This document shows, one piece after another, positions 16,843-25,459 of a stretch of DNA of 37,185 nt. The first letter of the stretch is position 1; every line of letters starts with the position of its first letter. The DNA is taken from contig JARLFX010000044.1 in the NCBI GenBank assembly GCA_031296355.1, forward strand, positions 1 through 37,185. The letters are read 5' to 3'. The position numbers were made by a program, and so were the translations under genes. Source of the DNA: Acidobacteriaceae bacterium. Its GTDB lineage: Bacteria > Acidobacteriota > Terriglobia > Terriglobales > Acidobacteriaceae. The notes beneath the pieces are model-generated. The model saw only the letters and a list, made by a program, of their open reading frames with translations. It had not been told where the DNA came from and made no database searches.

Positions 16843-16889
16843 GAGACAAAACATAAAGGCCCCGAGGTCGATAGCCACGGGGCCTTTAT
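16843..16889 (-). terminator. Rho-independent terminator of the lysine-rich protein gene
   Basis: Arms 16853-16864 and 16878-16889 pair over 12 bp (AAAGGCCCCG core) with a 13-nt loop. On the minus strand they are followed by GTTTTGTC. The element lies about 20 nt beyond the stop of the gene at 16909. Confidence 0.85.
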
Positions 16890-16908
16890 GCGTACGTGCG
16901 AGGGCGGG

Positions 16909-17187
16909 TTACTGCGCTGCGGGGATGGCCAAAGCGGCCTTAGCCGCCCTAGCGGCCTTGTTCTTTTCCCGCTTAACCTTGGCCCAGCGCTTTTGCTGAG
17001 CAGCAGCGATCTTGGCACGGCCCTCATCGCTCATACTTCCTTTTGCGGTCTTTTTTGCTGGCGCCTTTGTCGCCTTGGCTGGCTGCGCCTTCGGTGCAGC
17101 AGCCTCACCTTTCAAACACAAGGCACGCGCCTTCTGCAAAGCGTTGATGCCGCGATCGATTTCAACCAGTAGTTGTTTGGTGCTCAT
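16909..17187 (-). CDS. Lysine/alanine-rich small basic protein
   Basis: The 92-residue product has a short helical head (STKQLLVEIDRGINALQKAR), a central Lys/Ala/Pro-rich histone-H1-like stretch (about 30-50), and a basic MSDEGRAKIAAAQQKRWAKV segment. Segments of the type GRAKIAAAQQKRW recur in small nucleic-acid-binding proteins. DNA binding is likely but unproven. Its start overlaps the end of the upstream HTH gene by 26 nt, so the two are probably co-transcribed, and a terminator follows. Confidence 0.75.
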   Translation of the reverse strand: MSTKQLLVEIDRGINALQKARALCLKGEAAAPKAQPAKATKAPAKKTAKGSMSDEGRAKIAAAQQKRWAKVKREKNKAARAAKAALAIPAAQ

Positions 17188-17515
17188 TCACAATCCTCCC
17201 TATGAGTCTACACGAGGCACAAATATGGTTGTAGGTGAACATCGGCTCCGGTGTGGCAACCGGATAGATACCGGCATCCCGTTCTGGCAATGTCGATATG
17301 TTAGCATCAGCAGTCACTCGTTCATTCCTCTCGATCCACTGGCGTAAAGCCTCCCGGCGGATGAGCTTTCGTCGGCCAAGTGACAACACCGGAATCGGAG
17401 GACAACCTTGAATCCTTCCGGACACCGCTTTGCAGACATGCGCCTTGGAGCAATGAAGCAACGCTGCTGCTTCAGCCAAGGTGAGCAGATCGAAAGTGTC
17501 AAGTGATGTTGACAT
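17162..17515 (-). CDS. Excisionase/AlpA-like helix-turn-helix protein
   Basis: The 117-residue protein has an N-terminal winged HTH of the HTH_17 type: LLTLAEAAALLHCSKAHVCKAV (about 10-31), a beta hairpin IPVLSLGRRKLIRREAL, and RQWIER. Such proteins act as excisionases or small regulators. The C-terminal 45 residues are unrecognised. GAAGGA lies about 8 nt before the ATG. No integrase is near, so a regulator role is as likely as excision. It is the second of three minus-strand genes in series (17543, 17162, 16909). Confidence 0.75.
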   Translation of the reverse strand: MSTSLDTFDLLTLAEAAALLHCSKAHVCKAVSGRIQGCPPIPVLSLGRRKLIRREALRQWIERNERVTADANISTLPERDAGIYPVATPEPMFTYNHICASCRLIGRIVNEHQTTTG

Positions 17516-17542
17516 GGTGAGTGTCCTTCGCAGGCATACCCC

Positions 17543-17674
17543 CTAAATCGGACACGCTGTCACCGAGTTTCGCCGCGCGAGGTTCAATAGGGGCTTGCGA
17601 GGTAGGCCGAGAAACTCGGCCGCTCGCTGGCCGTCTACGAATTGTTCATGCGTAAAGCCCATTGGAAGTTGCAT
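17543..17674 (-). CDS. Very short excisionase-like HTH ORF, 43 aa
   Basis: A 43-codon ORF contains FVDGQRAAEFLGLPRKPLLN, which resembles the first two helices of an HTH_17 domain, followed by LARRNSV. It then stops with TACPI where relatives would continue into the beta hairpin. The start at 17674 is chosen because GAGG lies 9 nt upstream. It ends 27 nt before the next HTH gene. It may be a truncated paralogue or a decayed gene; independent function is uncertain. Confidence 0.5.
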   Translation of the reverse strand: MQLPMGFTHEQFVDGQRAAEFLGLPRKPLLNLARRNSVTACPI

Positions 17675-17841
17675 TCGAAGCATCCTCGATACGAAGTTGA
17701 GTCAAAATGGATTCTGTATGGGGCACCTTTTCTTCACGGTGCCAGTTATGCGATGTACATTTCAATACTGTCGCATGAATGAAAGTGTGAAGGCAAGCTC
17801 ATTTTGATTCTGAATGCTGGTTCGACTTCGTCCTCGGCAGA

Positions 17842-18102
17842 TCAGTCGGCTAGCTTTCTGTCTTGTGCCTTGTGCGACTTCTCTGCTTCAGCTTCCAAGC
17901 GGAGGTTTTCGGCGTGGTGCCGCATCGCGGCCTCATAGATCATTTTCCAGGTAATGGGGAACTGTCCCTTCGCCCCGAGAAGTCGGACAATAGCGAACTC
18001 CGGGCGGCTCTCGATCACAATCCTACGCTTCTTGCCGTTATGTTTAACGGACGAAGCAGAGACAAAAATGGTCTGTGCCTTGTGTTCAATGAGGCAACTC
18101 AT
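17842..18102 (-). CDS. Hypothetical protein, 86 aa
   Basis: A small basic protein: the N-terminal half is beta-like (KRRIVIESRPEFAIVRLLG), and the C-terminal half is a charged helix (MIYEAAMRHHAENLRLEAEAEKSH). AGGAG lies about 9 nt before the ATG, supporting expression. No family is recognised. The gap to the 43-aa HTH ORF (about 170 bases) contains a GGCACC/GGTGCC hairpin at 17722-17743. Confidence 0.6.
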   Translation of the reverse strand: MSCLIEHKAQTIFVSASSVKHNGKKRRIVIESRPEFAIVRLLGAKGQFPITWKMIYEAAMRHHAENLRLEAEAEKSHKAQDRKLAD

Positions 18103-18230
18103 TCACACTTTCTCCTATTACAATCTGGCCTGCCCGATTTTTCGTTTTGGCGAGATTGTCAGTTAAGGGCGACAAGTGCACGAGATTCACCGTCGCGGCC
18201 AGGTGTGTAGGGAGCGGTACATTTCTTTGC

Positions 18231-18491
18231 TTACGGCCAGTTACGGTCATTCTTACGAAACGCAAACTCGTACACAGTTACGTCAGTTGTCTGCGCGAAA
18301 GCTGCGGTCAACACCACACTTCGTGTAGATCGCGCGAACAGCTTTACCCCGATGTCCCTCTCAAGTGAAGCTCCCCTCCTAGTGAGTGACGGCAGAGTAA
18401 TCCCGAGCTTTTTTGCTGCCCGGTTGAAGTTGCCTTCCTGTGCAATCATGAAGATGAAGATTTCGACCTCGATTGGATCTCTGTTTTGCAT
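18231..18491 (-). CDS. Isolated LysR-type HTH domain (truncated regulator)
   Basis: The 86-residue product has the N-terminal winged helix of a LysR regulator: EVEIFIFMIAQEGNFNRAAKKLG, then ITLPSLTRRGASLERDIGVKLFARS. It loses similarity just after the wing (VVLTAAFAQ) and has no effector-binding domain. The start is set by AAGGAAGG 5 nt before the ATG; a longer upstream frame is open but has no LysR-like content. It is probably a 3'-truncated regulator. The complete LysR gene 500 bp away (+) is related only at the domain level. Confidence 0.65.
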   Translation of the reverse strand: MQNRDPIEVEIFIFMIAQEGNFNRAAKKLGITLPSLTRRGASLERDIGVKLFARSTRSVVLTAAFAQTTDVTVYEFAFRKNDRNWP

Positions 18492-19026
18492 ACAGACCTT
18501 CCTTGATGAGTCTGGGGAACAGACACCAAGGGCGATTGCAATATCCCACGGCTTACGGAATGTCCTTTCTTTAATCCGCCTCCGGTAGGGGAAGCGGGGC
18601 GGGCGGATGGGGAAAACCTCCTGGCCGCATCGGAAATTGACTTTCTGGCAATCTGCGCCAAGTTGAGTCTGTGGCATCCAAAACCGCGCCACTATAGATC
18701 AATACGATCCATCCGCTCGACGATAAAAGTCCAATACTTTGTTGAAGGCTGGTGATTACCTGCAGTAATGACTGCCACGAGCCACCGCACAAATCCGCAG
18801 TAAAAATCATCGGATTGCGCGTAGAATCAGAGGACAATCTGCGATGGGAGGGCGTCTGTCTCCTGTTCTACGGCCTGCCTGCTCGACAGTCCGCCGTATT
18901 TTCCGGCCCAGATTCTGTCGAAGACAATGACCCATTCACCGGGAACCCTCGACGAACTCCCGAACGACAAGCACGTTTCGCCGCCTCCCATCAACATACT
19001 GCCCAGCAGGACGCAGGAGAGGAACG
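18492..19026. other. Divergent intergenic region between LysR-type genes
   Basis: About 535 bases. AGGAG lies just before the 19027 start. No convincing ORF, promoter pair or LysR box could be assigned by eye. Confidence 0.5.
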
Positions 19027-19929
19027 ATGGCACGCAACAGCACCAGGTACATGGAATCGGTGGTCGCACTCGCCGAGAAACTGAACTTCGGCCGCGCCGC
19101 GCAGGAACTGGGCATCAGCCAGCCCATGCTCACCAGAAACATCGCAGAGTTGGAAGCAAATCTCGGCGTTCAACTGTTCACCAGAAATCATCGGGCAGTG
19201 AGGGTTACTGCCGCGGGCGAAGCCTACATCGCAAAGTCGCGTGTCGCCCTGCTTTACGGAGAGAAAGCGTTTCTGACGGCGCGCGCGGTAGGCGAGAGCG
19301 CCAAAGCTGTTTTGTATGTCGGCAAGTCTCCCTATACCGACCCGGCGTTGACCTCCGCGCTCCTTTCCATCAAACTGCCAACCCACCCGGATTTGCGCAT
19401 TGAGTTGACCAGCCAATACTCCTACGGGCTTACGCAGGAACTGATCGACGGCGGACTCGATCTGGCCATCGTTACCGAGCCGCCAAAGTCGCGTATTCTG
19501 ACTCGACTCAAGGTAGCCGAAGATCCCTTTTATATTGGCATGTCAAAGCAGGATGAGTTGGCGGCAAAACCGTCCCTGACGCTCGATGCGATGGCGGGCC
19601 GATGTTGGGTCATTTTCGAGCGCCGCATTCATCCGCCGCTCTACGACGCCATTATGAAGCTTGCCGAAAGCAGAAAGATAACTCCTGCGAAGATTCATCA
19701 CATCACGGCCCCGGAAGAGGCTTTCCCGTTTATCGCTGATAGTTCATGCCTCGCATTTTTCGTCAAAGCGGGCGCTCTGGTCATGGCCCGCAATGGCATC
19801 ACGGTGCGGCCTCTCGCTGAGAAGACGCTCTTCCTGAAAACCTATCTTGCATCGCGCATGGACAACAACTCAAAAATCGCAAGCGAACTGGTGAGAACCT
19901 TCATGACCAGCATTGCGGGTTGGGATTAG
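19027..19929 (+). CDS. LysR-family transcriptional regulator
   Basis: The 300-residue product is full length for the family. The HTH covers about 8-65 (VVALAEKLNFGRAAQELGIS, MLTRNIAELEANLGVQLFTR), followed by the linker helix and a periplasmic-binding-like effector domain (about 90-295: DLRIELTSQYSYGLTQELIDGG and DLAIVTEPP). A strong Shine-Dalgarno (AGGAGAGGA) precedes the ATG. The inducer is not predictable. No adjacent metabolic operon is evident; the nearest target could be its own promoter or the rhamnosidase gene downstream. Confidence 0.9.
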   Translation: MARNSTRYMESVVALAEKLNFGRAAQELGISQPMLTRNIAELEANLGVQLFTRNHRAVRVTAAGEAYIAKSRVALLYGEKAFLTARAVGESAKAVLYVGKSPYTDPALTSALLSIKLPTHPDLRIELTSQYSYGLTQELIDGGLDLAIVTEPPKSRILTRLKVAEDPFYIGMSKQDELAAKPSLTLDAMAGRCWVIFERRIHPPLYDAIMKLAESRKITPAKIHHITAPEEAFPFIADSSCLAFFVKAGALVMARNGITVRPLAEKTLFLKTYLASRMDNNSKIASELVRTFMTSIAGWD

Positions 19930-19995
19930 GACGACGAACACGGCTTGCTTTCTGTTGCGGTTCAGTGATCCGGCCGGCGTTTACGGTACGGTAGA

Positions 19996-20196
19996 TCAGT
20001 CGGTAGAACTTCTCATTTCCTCCGCAATTGTGATTCGGACAGGACCTAACCACTTACAGTTTGGGCAAGAGATCATTCCCGTGGAGATGATCCTCAAATC
20101 AGTCTTGTCCAGATTTATCAAGTGTCCGCACTTGGGGCACTTGTGAACGCTCTCCAATTCACCTCGTCTGTTATTTACCCTTGGCTGATTGGTCAT
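19996..20196 (-). CDS. Zinc-ribbon protein, 66 aa
   Basis: Contains two CxxC knuckles, CPKCGH and CPNCKW, separated by about 20 residues that form the beta strands of a zinc ribbon. The start at 20196 is preferred because ACGGAG lies 4 nt upstream; a longer in-frame start at 20265 has no ribosome site. Function unknown. It is convergent with the LysR gene. Confidence 0.6.
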   Translation of the reverse strand: MTNQPRVNNRRGELESVHKCPKCGHLINLDKTDLRIISTGMISCPNCKWLGPVRITIAEEMRSSTD

Positions 20197-20604
20197 CTGT
20201 CTCCGTTCCGATCTTCTGCAAAGCTCTCGTCCGACATGCACATTCCAAGTTCGTTCTTGTCTCAACCAAGACCGTGTTCATTGCACGTAAATGCTGCTCG
20301 CTACGGCCGCCTTGGTGAAGTCCCAGAGCCGTCTGAAGGCGTAGAAGCTGCGGAAGCAGATCATGGACCGGTAGGGACGAAAACCAATTTCAAGGAAGAA
20401 CCTGTCGCTCTAGTAAGGGCGGGAGGGACGAACCCAGTCATTGGTTTTGCACCACAAATGGAGTGCTCTTCTCTTTGAACTTGCCGCATTCATTGGCCTG
20501 TGTGCCGCAACCTTCGCCTTTCAAGATTGAAAATGGGCGTTGCGCCGAGAGCCTGTTTGCGCATAACGCCCGAATGCAGTGCAATACAAACCAGAAACAT
20601 TGTC
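20197..20604. other. Intergenic region without a recognisable gene
   Basis: About 410 bases between the zinc-ribbon gene start and the end of the rhamnosidase fusion. No terminator hairpin with a T-tract was seen for the minus-strand fusion gene. Confidence 0.5.
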
Positions 20605-21102
20605 CTACTGCAGGTAATAGCGGAACGAATTCTCAAAGATGTTGTCGAGTCCCTCGGGCGCAAGTCTGTTGGAATCAGCCCACGTTTTGCGCCGAGCGTA
20701 GCCATACTGGATGCCCTGGCGGAAGCGGCCTCTCGCGCCCTTGTAGAAGTCGTACCAGTAGCCCACGGTGAATTTCTGAATGTCGCGGTTGGTCGCTGAG
20801 CAGGAACCTAGCGTTGCAGGATAATTCGTCGTGCCGCCCGTTTCGTTCGGAACGGGTTCGGTACTGCACCCGGCATTTGTGTAGCTGCTAATGGTGCCGA
20901 CGCCATAGCCCAGCGGATTGCCAGTGGTCAGGTTGGTGTAGTTGGTGCGCTTGACGTAATCGCCGCCGTAGTTCGCATATACATCGGAGCGCGGCGTGGC
21001 GTGCCACTCGACCGTCGAGAGAGCAGACCACGTATGCAGCGGCGAGAGCTTGCCATCGGAGCGCGCGGTCACGTCGGCGATGGTCGAAGTTCCGTAGCGG
21101 CC
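20605..21102 (-). other. C-terminal outer-membrane-like segment fused to the rhamnosidase
   Basis: Residues 1098-1262 of the fusion have alternating aromatic strands (HTWSALSTVEWHATPRSDVY, FTVGYWYDFYKGARGRF) and end in FRYYLQ, as expected for the last strands of a beta-barrel porin-like protein. They also have two cysteines (AGC, GSC). It resembles the tail of large acidobacterial outer-membrane proteins usually annotated hypothetical (from memory). The junction is in frame at an ATG (RKA-M-GRYG), consistent with a deletion or recombination that joined two genes. Confidence 0.6.
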
Positions 21103-24100
21103 CATAGCCTTCCTGACAAAGTAGCTGCCTGCAGGGATTTCGTACGTCTTTGAACGATCTTCTTGGCTCACTTGCCGAACGAACGGAAACTCCCGCAAAG
21201 CGATGCCATCGATTGTGTAGCTGCGCACTTCGGTTGTTGGGATGACGATTCGGGCGCGGGTATTGGCGGGAATGGTAATTTTCCATTTAATGCCGTCGCG
21301 GGTGACTGCCCACCGCGAGCGTATCGCGCCATAACGCGACTCATAAGCAAAGTCAACGCTTCCCAGACGCGAGTTGAAGTTCGGATGTAGAAGCACCGTA
21401 TGGAAGCCTGGATCAGAGGGCAAGGCATCCACGCCGGCCGCGTAACGGTACATCCATTCGCCGACAGCTCCATATGCATAATGATTGAAGGAATTCATGC
21501 CCGGATCGATGATCATCTTGTCTCCATTCCAGCGTTCCCACATCGTTGTAGCGCCATGCGTAACCATATATCCCCAGGAGGGGTACTCTGTACTGAGTAG
21601 CAGACGATACGCAAGATCGACATGACCGGCCTCGCTAAGCACCTCCAACAGATACGGTGTTCCTAGAAAACCTGTCCCCAACTTTCCTCCGTTGCGCTGA
21701 ATCAGGCCGACCAAGTTTGCGGCAGCCTGAGTCCGCATCGAGTCGGGCAGGAGCCTGAAATAGAGCGCCAAGACATAACCGGTCTGCGTCTCTGCCAAGC
21801 TGTCCTGCTCTGGGGACGTCGAAGCAGCAGGGCCGCTTTGCGGCTCTGCCTCGGAGCCCACAACGCCTCCCTCATGAATCCATTTATGCTCGAATGCCGA
21901 CCGAATCTTTTCGAAGAGATCTGCATAGTTCTGCTCGTCCGCAGCAAGGCTCAGCGCATGGGCCATCTGTTCCATACGGCTCGCATCGTAGGCCCAATAG
22001 GCAGTGGCTAGCAGGGAAGCATCGGTCGGGCCTTCGGGCGAGAGCCAGTCGCCGAAGTCGATGCCGCGATTATTTCGCCAGAGATAGTCCGGATTGGCCG
22101 CCAGAATTGTCGCGAGATATGTCTTCATCGCACTCCAGTTCTGCTGGAGGACAACCTTGTCTCCGTTCTGTAACCACGAGGTCCAGGGAATGAGGATACC
22201 GGCGTCGCTCCAGCCCGGGCCAAAGCCGGGATTTGTCTTGCTCGTGCCCGGCGCATAGATACCGTAGAGACCAATTCCATCTTGAGTTCCCCGTAGATCT
22301 TCTGCATATTTGCGCGAGAAGGTCGTGGTGTCCATGTTGTAGGAGGCAGTGCGCCAGAAGACCTGGGCATCAGCACTCCATCCGAGCCGCTCGTCTCGTT
22401 GCGGGCAGTCAGTGGGAACGCCGACAAAATTCGAGCGTTGTCCCCATAAAATATTGCTCCAGAGCTGATTGATAATCGGACTGCCCGTCTTGAAAGCAAC
22501 GCTAACTGGCATATAGGTGTGAATAGCAACGGCACGCACGGCCTCGAGGCCGGGATTCCCAACCACTCCGGTCAGTTCTACGTATCGAAAGCCATGGAAG
22601 GTAAAGGACGGTTCGTACTCTTCGATGCCATCGCCTGCAAAGGTATAGCGGTCTGTCGCCTTGGCGTTCCTCAGATTTGCGACATAAAGTGTGCCATCGG
22701 AATTGAGCGATTCGCCAAAGCGCAGCTGCACCGTCTCGCCTGCCTTACCTTGCAGGCGAATACGCGCATAGCCAGCCAGATTCTGGCCGAAGTCAAAGAC
22801 AAAGACGCCGCGCTGGGGGCTGGCGACGGACCTGGGAGCTAGCGTCTCTGTCGCGCGGATGGGCGGGAAGGATTGCCAAGCGATCTCGGGCTCATGCGGC
22901 TCGACAAGTGAAACAGAATTCCAGGCGGCATCAGAGAATCCGGGCTGGTTCCATCCTTGTTGCAGGCGTCTGGCATCGTAATCTTCACCGTCGTAAATCT
23001 CTGCTTTGACGATCGGCGAAATAGTAGCCTTCCACGCAGGCCCGCTCGTAATCCACTTCGAGCTACCGTCTGCATAGACGATGTGCAACTGTGCGCGTAG
23101 GGCGGGGGAAGTACGACCGTAGTTGTTGCCCTGCCCGATCCACTCAAGGGGCGTGGAGTACCATCCCGGCGCAAGGTAGGCGCCAAGAGCGTTTTCACCC
23201 GGGGTAAGCATCGATGTCACATCATAGGTTTGATAAAAGACGCGCTCGCGAAAGTCAGTCCAGCCGGGGGCCAGAACCTGATCGCCCACCGCTTTGCCAT
23301 TGAGCCAGAAACGATAGGTGCCGAGGGCCGTTGCGTAGAGCCGTGCCGAATGCACGGGCTTCGCGCTATAGAAGGTCGCACGCAACGCGGCAACCGCACC
23401 GGTAGGCACGGGGCTCCCCAGCGAGTCTTTGCCACCAAAGGGATCCTTGCCGGGCAGGTACGGCACTACCTCAGACCAGGAATCGTCGTTGAATTTCGGT
23501 GTGGTCCAGTCACCATTTGCATTGAGAGCCCCTTTCCATACCGCTTTTCCCGTTGTGAGCACTTGCGTGCGGCCATCGGCTGTTTCCAGATATAGGGCAG
23601 CATTCATCGGCGTGGTGGTGGCACCCTTGGCCTCAAAGTGTGTGATCTCGATCGCGACCAGGTTCCGCCCCGGATGAAGCAGCTGGGTAATCTCCTTTTG
23701 TACATAGGTACGCCATGGCGTGCGTCCCCATGGTGGCCTAGTTCCGGCCTTGATCACGGCTGTGCCGTTGATCCAAGCCGCAGCTGCATCTTCGCCGGTG
23801 ACATAGAGGACGCCTGCAGTGAAGTTCCGCGGAACCTCGAAGACGAGGCGGAAGCGGTGATGCGTCACGCCGTTAGGATGCAGGCCCGGAACCTCGGGAT
23901 TGGTGACCCACTCAGCATTCGCTTCGCGGATCGATCGCTGCTCCAGACTCTCGTAGCCGATCCAGCGGCCGCTCCAATGTTCTTGGCCCATTAGTCCGGT
24001 CTCCCACCAACTCGATTCGCTCGGCGGATACGGCTTCCCGTCCTTATCCCAGACCTCAACGCGCCAGTAGTAGCGCGTCTCGGGGTGCAACGCCGGCCCA

Positions 24101-24393
24101 GTGTAAGGAACATCGACCGAGCGATCCGATGACTGACGGCCGCTGTCCCAGAGATCTGTGCGACCGTCGACAAGAAGTCGCAGTTCCGTTGCCACAAGGA
24201 TTTTGTACGAGCTTTGGCGAGCGCCCCGACGTCCATCCAGGAGCTGCCAGGAGAAAAGCGGGATGGGGTTGTCATCCCCAAGAGGATGTTCGAGGGCATC
24301 GCAACGCAGGACGACGGGCCCTCTGGCTTGGGCATCAAGAGGAACCATGCACATCAGCGCCAGCATTGCAAAGAGAAACAAAGTCCTTTTCAT
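20605..24393 (-). CDS. GH78 alpha-L-rhamnosidase fused to an outer-membrane-protein-like tail
   Basis: Predicted to release terminal alpha-L-rhamnose from plant or microbial glycans outside the cytoplasm. The 1262 residues begin with a signal peptide (FLFAMLALMCMVPLDAQA). Typical GH78 modules follow: an N-terminal fibronectin-like domain, beta-sandwich domains with WIGYE and YTGPALHPETRYYWRVEVWD, and an (alpha/alpha)6 catalytic barrel with CPQRDERLGWSADAQVF (D667/E668). The C-terminal beta domain ends near IPAGSYFVRK. GH78 proteins usually stop about there (about 1095 residues). The last 165 residues are unrelated in character, described separately. AAAAGG lies 8 nt before the ATG. Confidence 0.88.
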   Translation of the reverse strand: MKRTLFLFAMLALMCMVPLDAQARGPVVLRCDALEHPLGDDNPIPLFSWQLLDGRRGARQSSYKILVATELRLLVDGRTDLWDSGRQSSDRSVDVPYTGPALHPETRYYWRVEVWDKDGKPYPPSESSWWETGLMGQEHWSGRWIGYESLEQRSIREANAEWVTNPEVPGLHPNGVTHHRFRLVFEVPRNFTAGVLYVTGEDAAAAWINGTAVIKAGTRPPWGRTPWRTYVQKEITQLLHPGRNLVAIEITHFEAKGATTTPMNAALYLETADGRTQVLTTGKAVWKGALNANGDWTTPKFNDDSWSEVVPYLPGKDPFGGKDSLGSPVPTGAVAALRATFYSAKPVHSARLYATALGTYRFWLNGKAVGDQVLAPGWTDFRERVFYQTYDVTSMLTPGENALGAYLAPGWYSTPLEWIGQGNNYGRTSPALRAQLHIVYADGSSKWITSGPAWKATISPIVKAEIYDGEDYDARRLQQGWNQPGFSDAAWNSVSLVEPHEPEIAWQSFPPIRATETLAPRSVASPQRGVFVFDFGQNLAGYARIRLQGKAGETVQLRFGESLNSDGTLYVANLRNAKATDRYTFAGDGIEEYEPSFTFHGFRYVELTGVVGNPGLEAVRAVAIHTYMPVSVAFKTGSPIINQLWSNILWGQRSNFVGVPTDCPQRDERLGWSADAQVFWRTASYNMDTTTFSRKYAEDLRGTQDGIGLYGIYAPGTSKTNPGFGPGWSDAGILIPWTSWLQNGDKVVLQQNWSAMKTYLATILAANPDYLWRNNRGIDFGDWLSPEGPTDASLLATAYWAYDASRMEQMAHALSLAADEQNYADLFEKIRSAFEHKWIHEGGVVGSEAEPQSGPAASTSPEQDSLAETQTGYVLALYFRLLPDSMRTQAAANLVGLIQRNGGKLGTGFLGTPYLLEVLSEAGHVDLAYRLLLSTEYPSWGYMVTHGATTMWERWNGDKMIIDPGMNSFNHYAYGAVGEWMYRYAAGVDALPSDPGFHTVLLHPNFNSRLGSVDFAYESRYGAIRSRWAVTRDGIKWKITIPANTRARIVIPTTEVRSYTIDGIALREFPFVRQVSQEDRSKTYEIPAGSYFVRKAMGRYGTSTIADVTARSDGKLSPLHTWSALSTVEWHATPRSDVYANYGGDYVKRTNYTNLTTGNPLGYGVGTISSYTNAGCSTEPVPNETGGTTNYPATLGSCSATNRDIQKFTVGYWYDFYKGARGRFRQGIQYGYARRKTWADSNRLAPEGLDNIFENSFRYYLQ

Positions 24394-25459
24394 CGTTCAA
24401 GCCTTTTCTACTCCGGCACGGCAGCGCGGGGAGTTATTTTGAACTAGTTCTGGGGGCAGGAATTTTGGTGTTCCATCTGCAATCCACACGTGGTCATAGT
24501 ACAAACGAACTCATGAGCGCGTTAGAACTGCAGGCGGAATACGCCATGGCCATCGCCAACAACGCCCGCTCGTCTGCCATTTGTGTGCCGCCGTTGTTTG
24601 GCAGGTCAAAGTTTATGCCATCGCCAGGCTAAATCTGAACGCCGAAATCGGGACTCTAGACTTCACCTGTTTCTCGATTCCTGTCTGTACTGGAGTATCT
24701 TCGATACTTAAAATGTGTATATGACTATGGCGTTTGTGTGTAGTACTGGCAGGTGCGATGGCGGAACAGTGCTGACCTTCCGACAGGTGCGGTGCTATGG
24801 CAGAGGTTTATTCAGCACTACGACGCAAGTTATTGAACCTCAAGGAGCTTATGAAAAAATAGCGAGCGTTTTTTCTTGACTGCGTGTGCTGCAGGAAAAG
24901 CCGCGCAATGTTAGGGACTCAATGTTTATAAAGCTGTCGTCCCAGCCAACGAACGAAATCGTGAATTGTGCAATCCGAGACCTGTGGCTGACTTTCGGAG
25001 CACTTCACAGTCAATTGGACGACAGCGTAACCGGCGCCATGCGGCCAATTGCGGCTCGCAAGCGATTCTTGTGTTTGGTCCGGTTCTCAGTCAAAACCTC
25101 CAAATGGACGCTTTGGGGTCGTAATTTCAGGCCCGATTGAGGCTTGCCTTGCAAGCGGGTTGTTTGCGATGGAGTTCCATTAGTGCCGACCGGCTCATCC
25201 GGTCAGCGGAGGCCACTTGAATTCAGGAATTGAGTTCTGATCGCAATATGATCGGCCTGCACGATTCGCAAGTGCTGGCGATTAATTCATGCACTCCTAC
25301 CAGGATTAACGGCCGACAATGTGGACAGAAGTCGGAGAGCAACTAACGTGTGACGCATGGAGATTCTGTCTTTTCGGCGGTTTAGGCGCCGAGCCGGCGG
25401 CAGCCGCGGCAGCACTTGCTACTGCACGGTCGACGGGCTTTTAAGACGGTCGTCGCAAG
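24394..25459. other. Long intergenic region without a recognisable gene
   Basis: About 1,070 bases. Short frames, such as one near 24513-24629 and one near 24886-25140, lack domain content. A small palindrome (GACCGG/CCGGTC) lies near 25184-25200. The rhamnosidase promoter should lie near the left end. It may hold decayed coding DNA, but none was identified. Confidence 0.5.

Noticed and set aside
17722..17743. GGCACC/GGTGCC hairpin as a terminator
   Set aside because: Only 6 bp, with no T-tract on either strand in the right place.
24886..25140. 84-residue plus-strand frame in the long gap
   Set aside because: No ribosome site or family signal; the phrase near its end looked faintly like a mobile-element end but has no inverted repeat or transposase partner.
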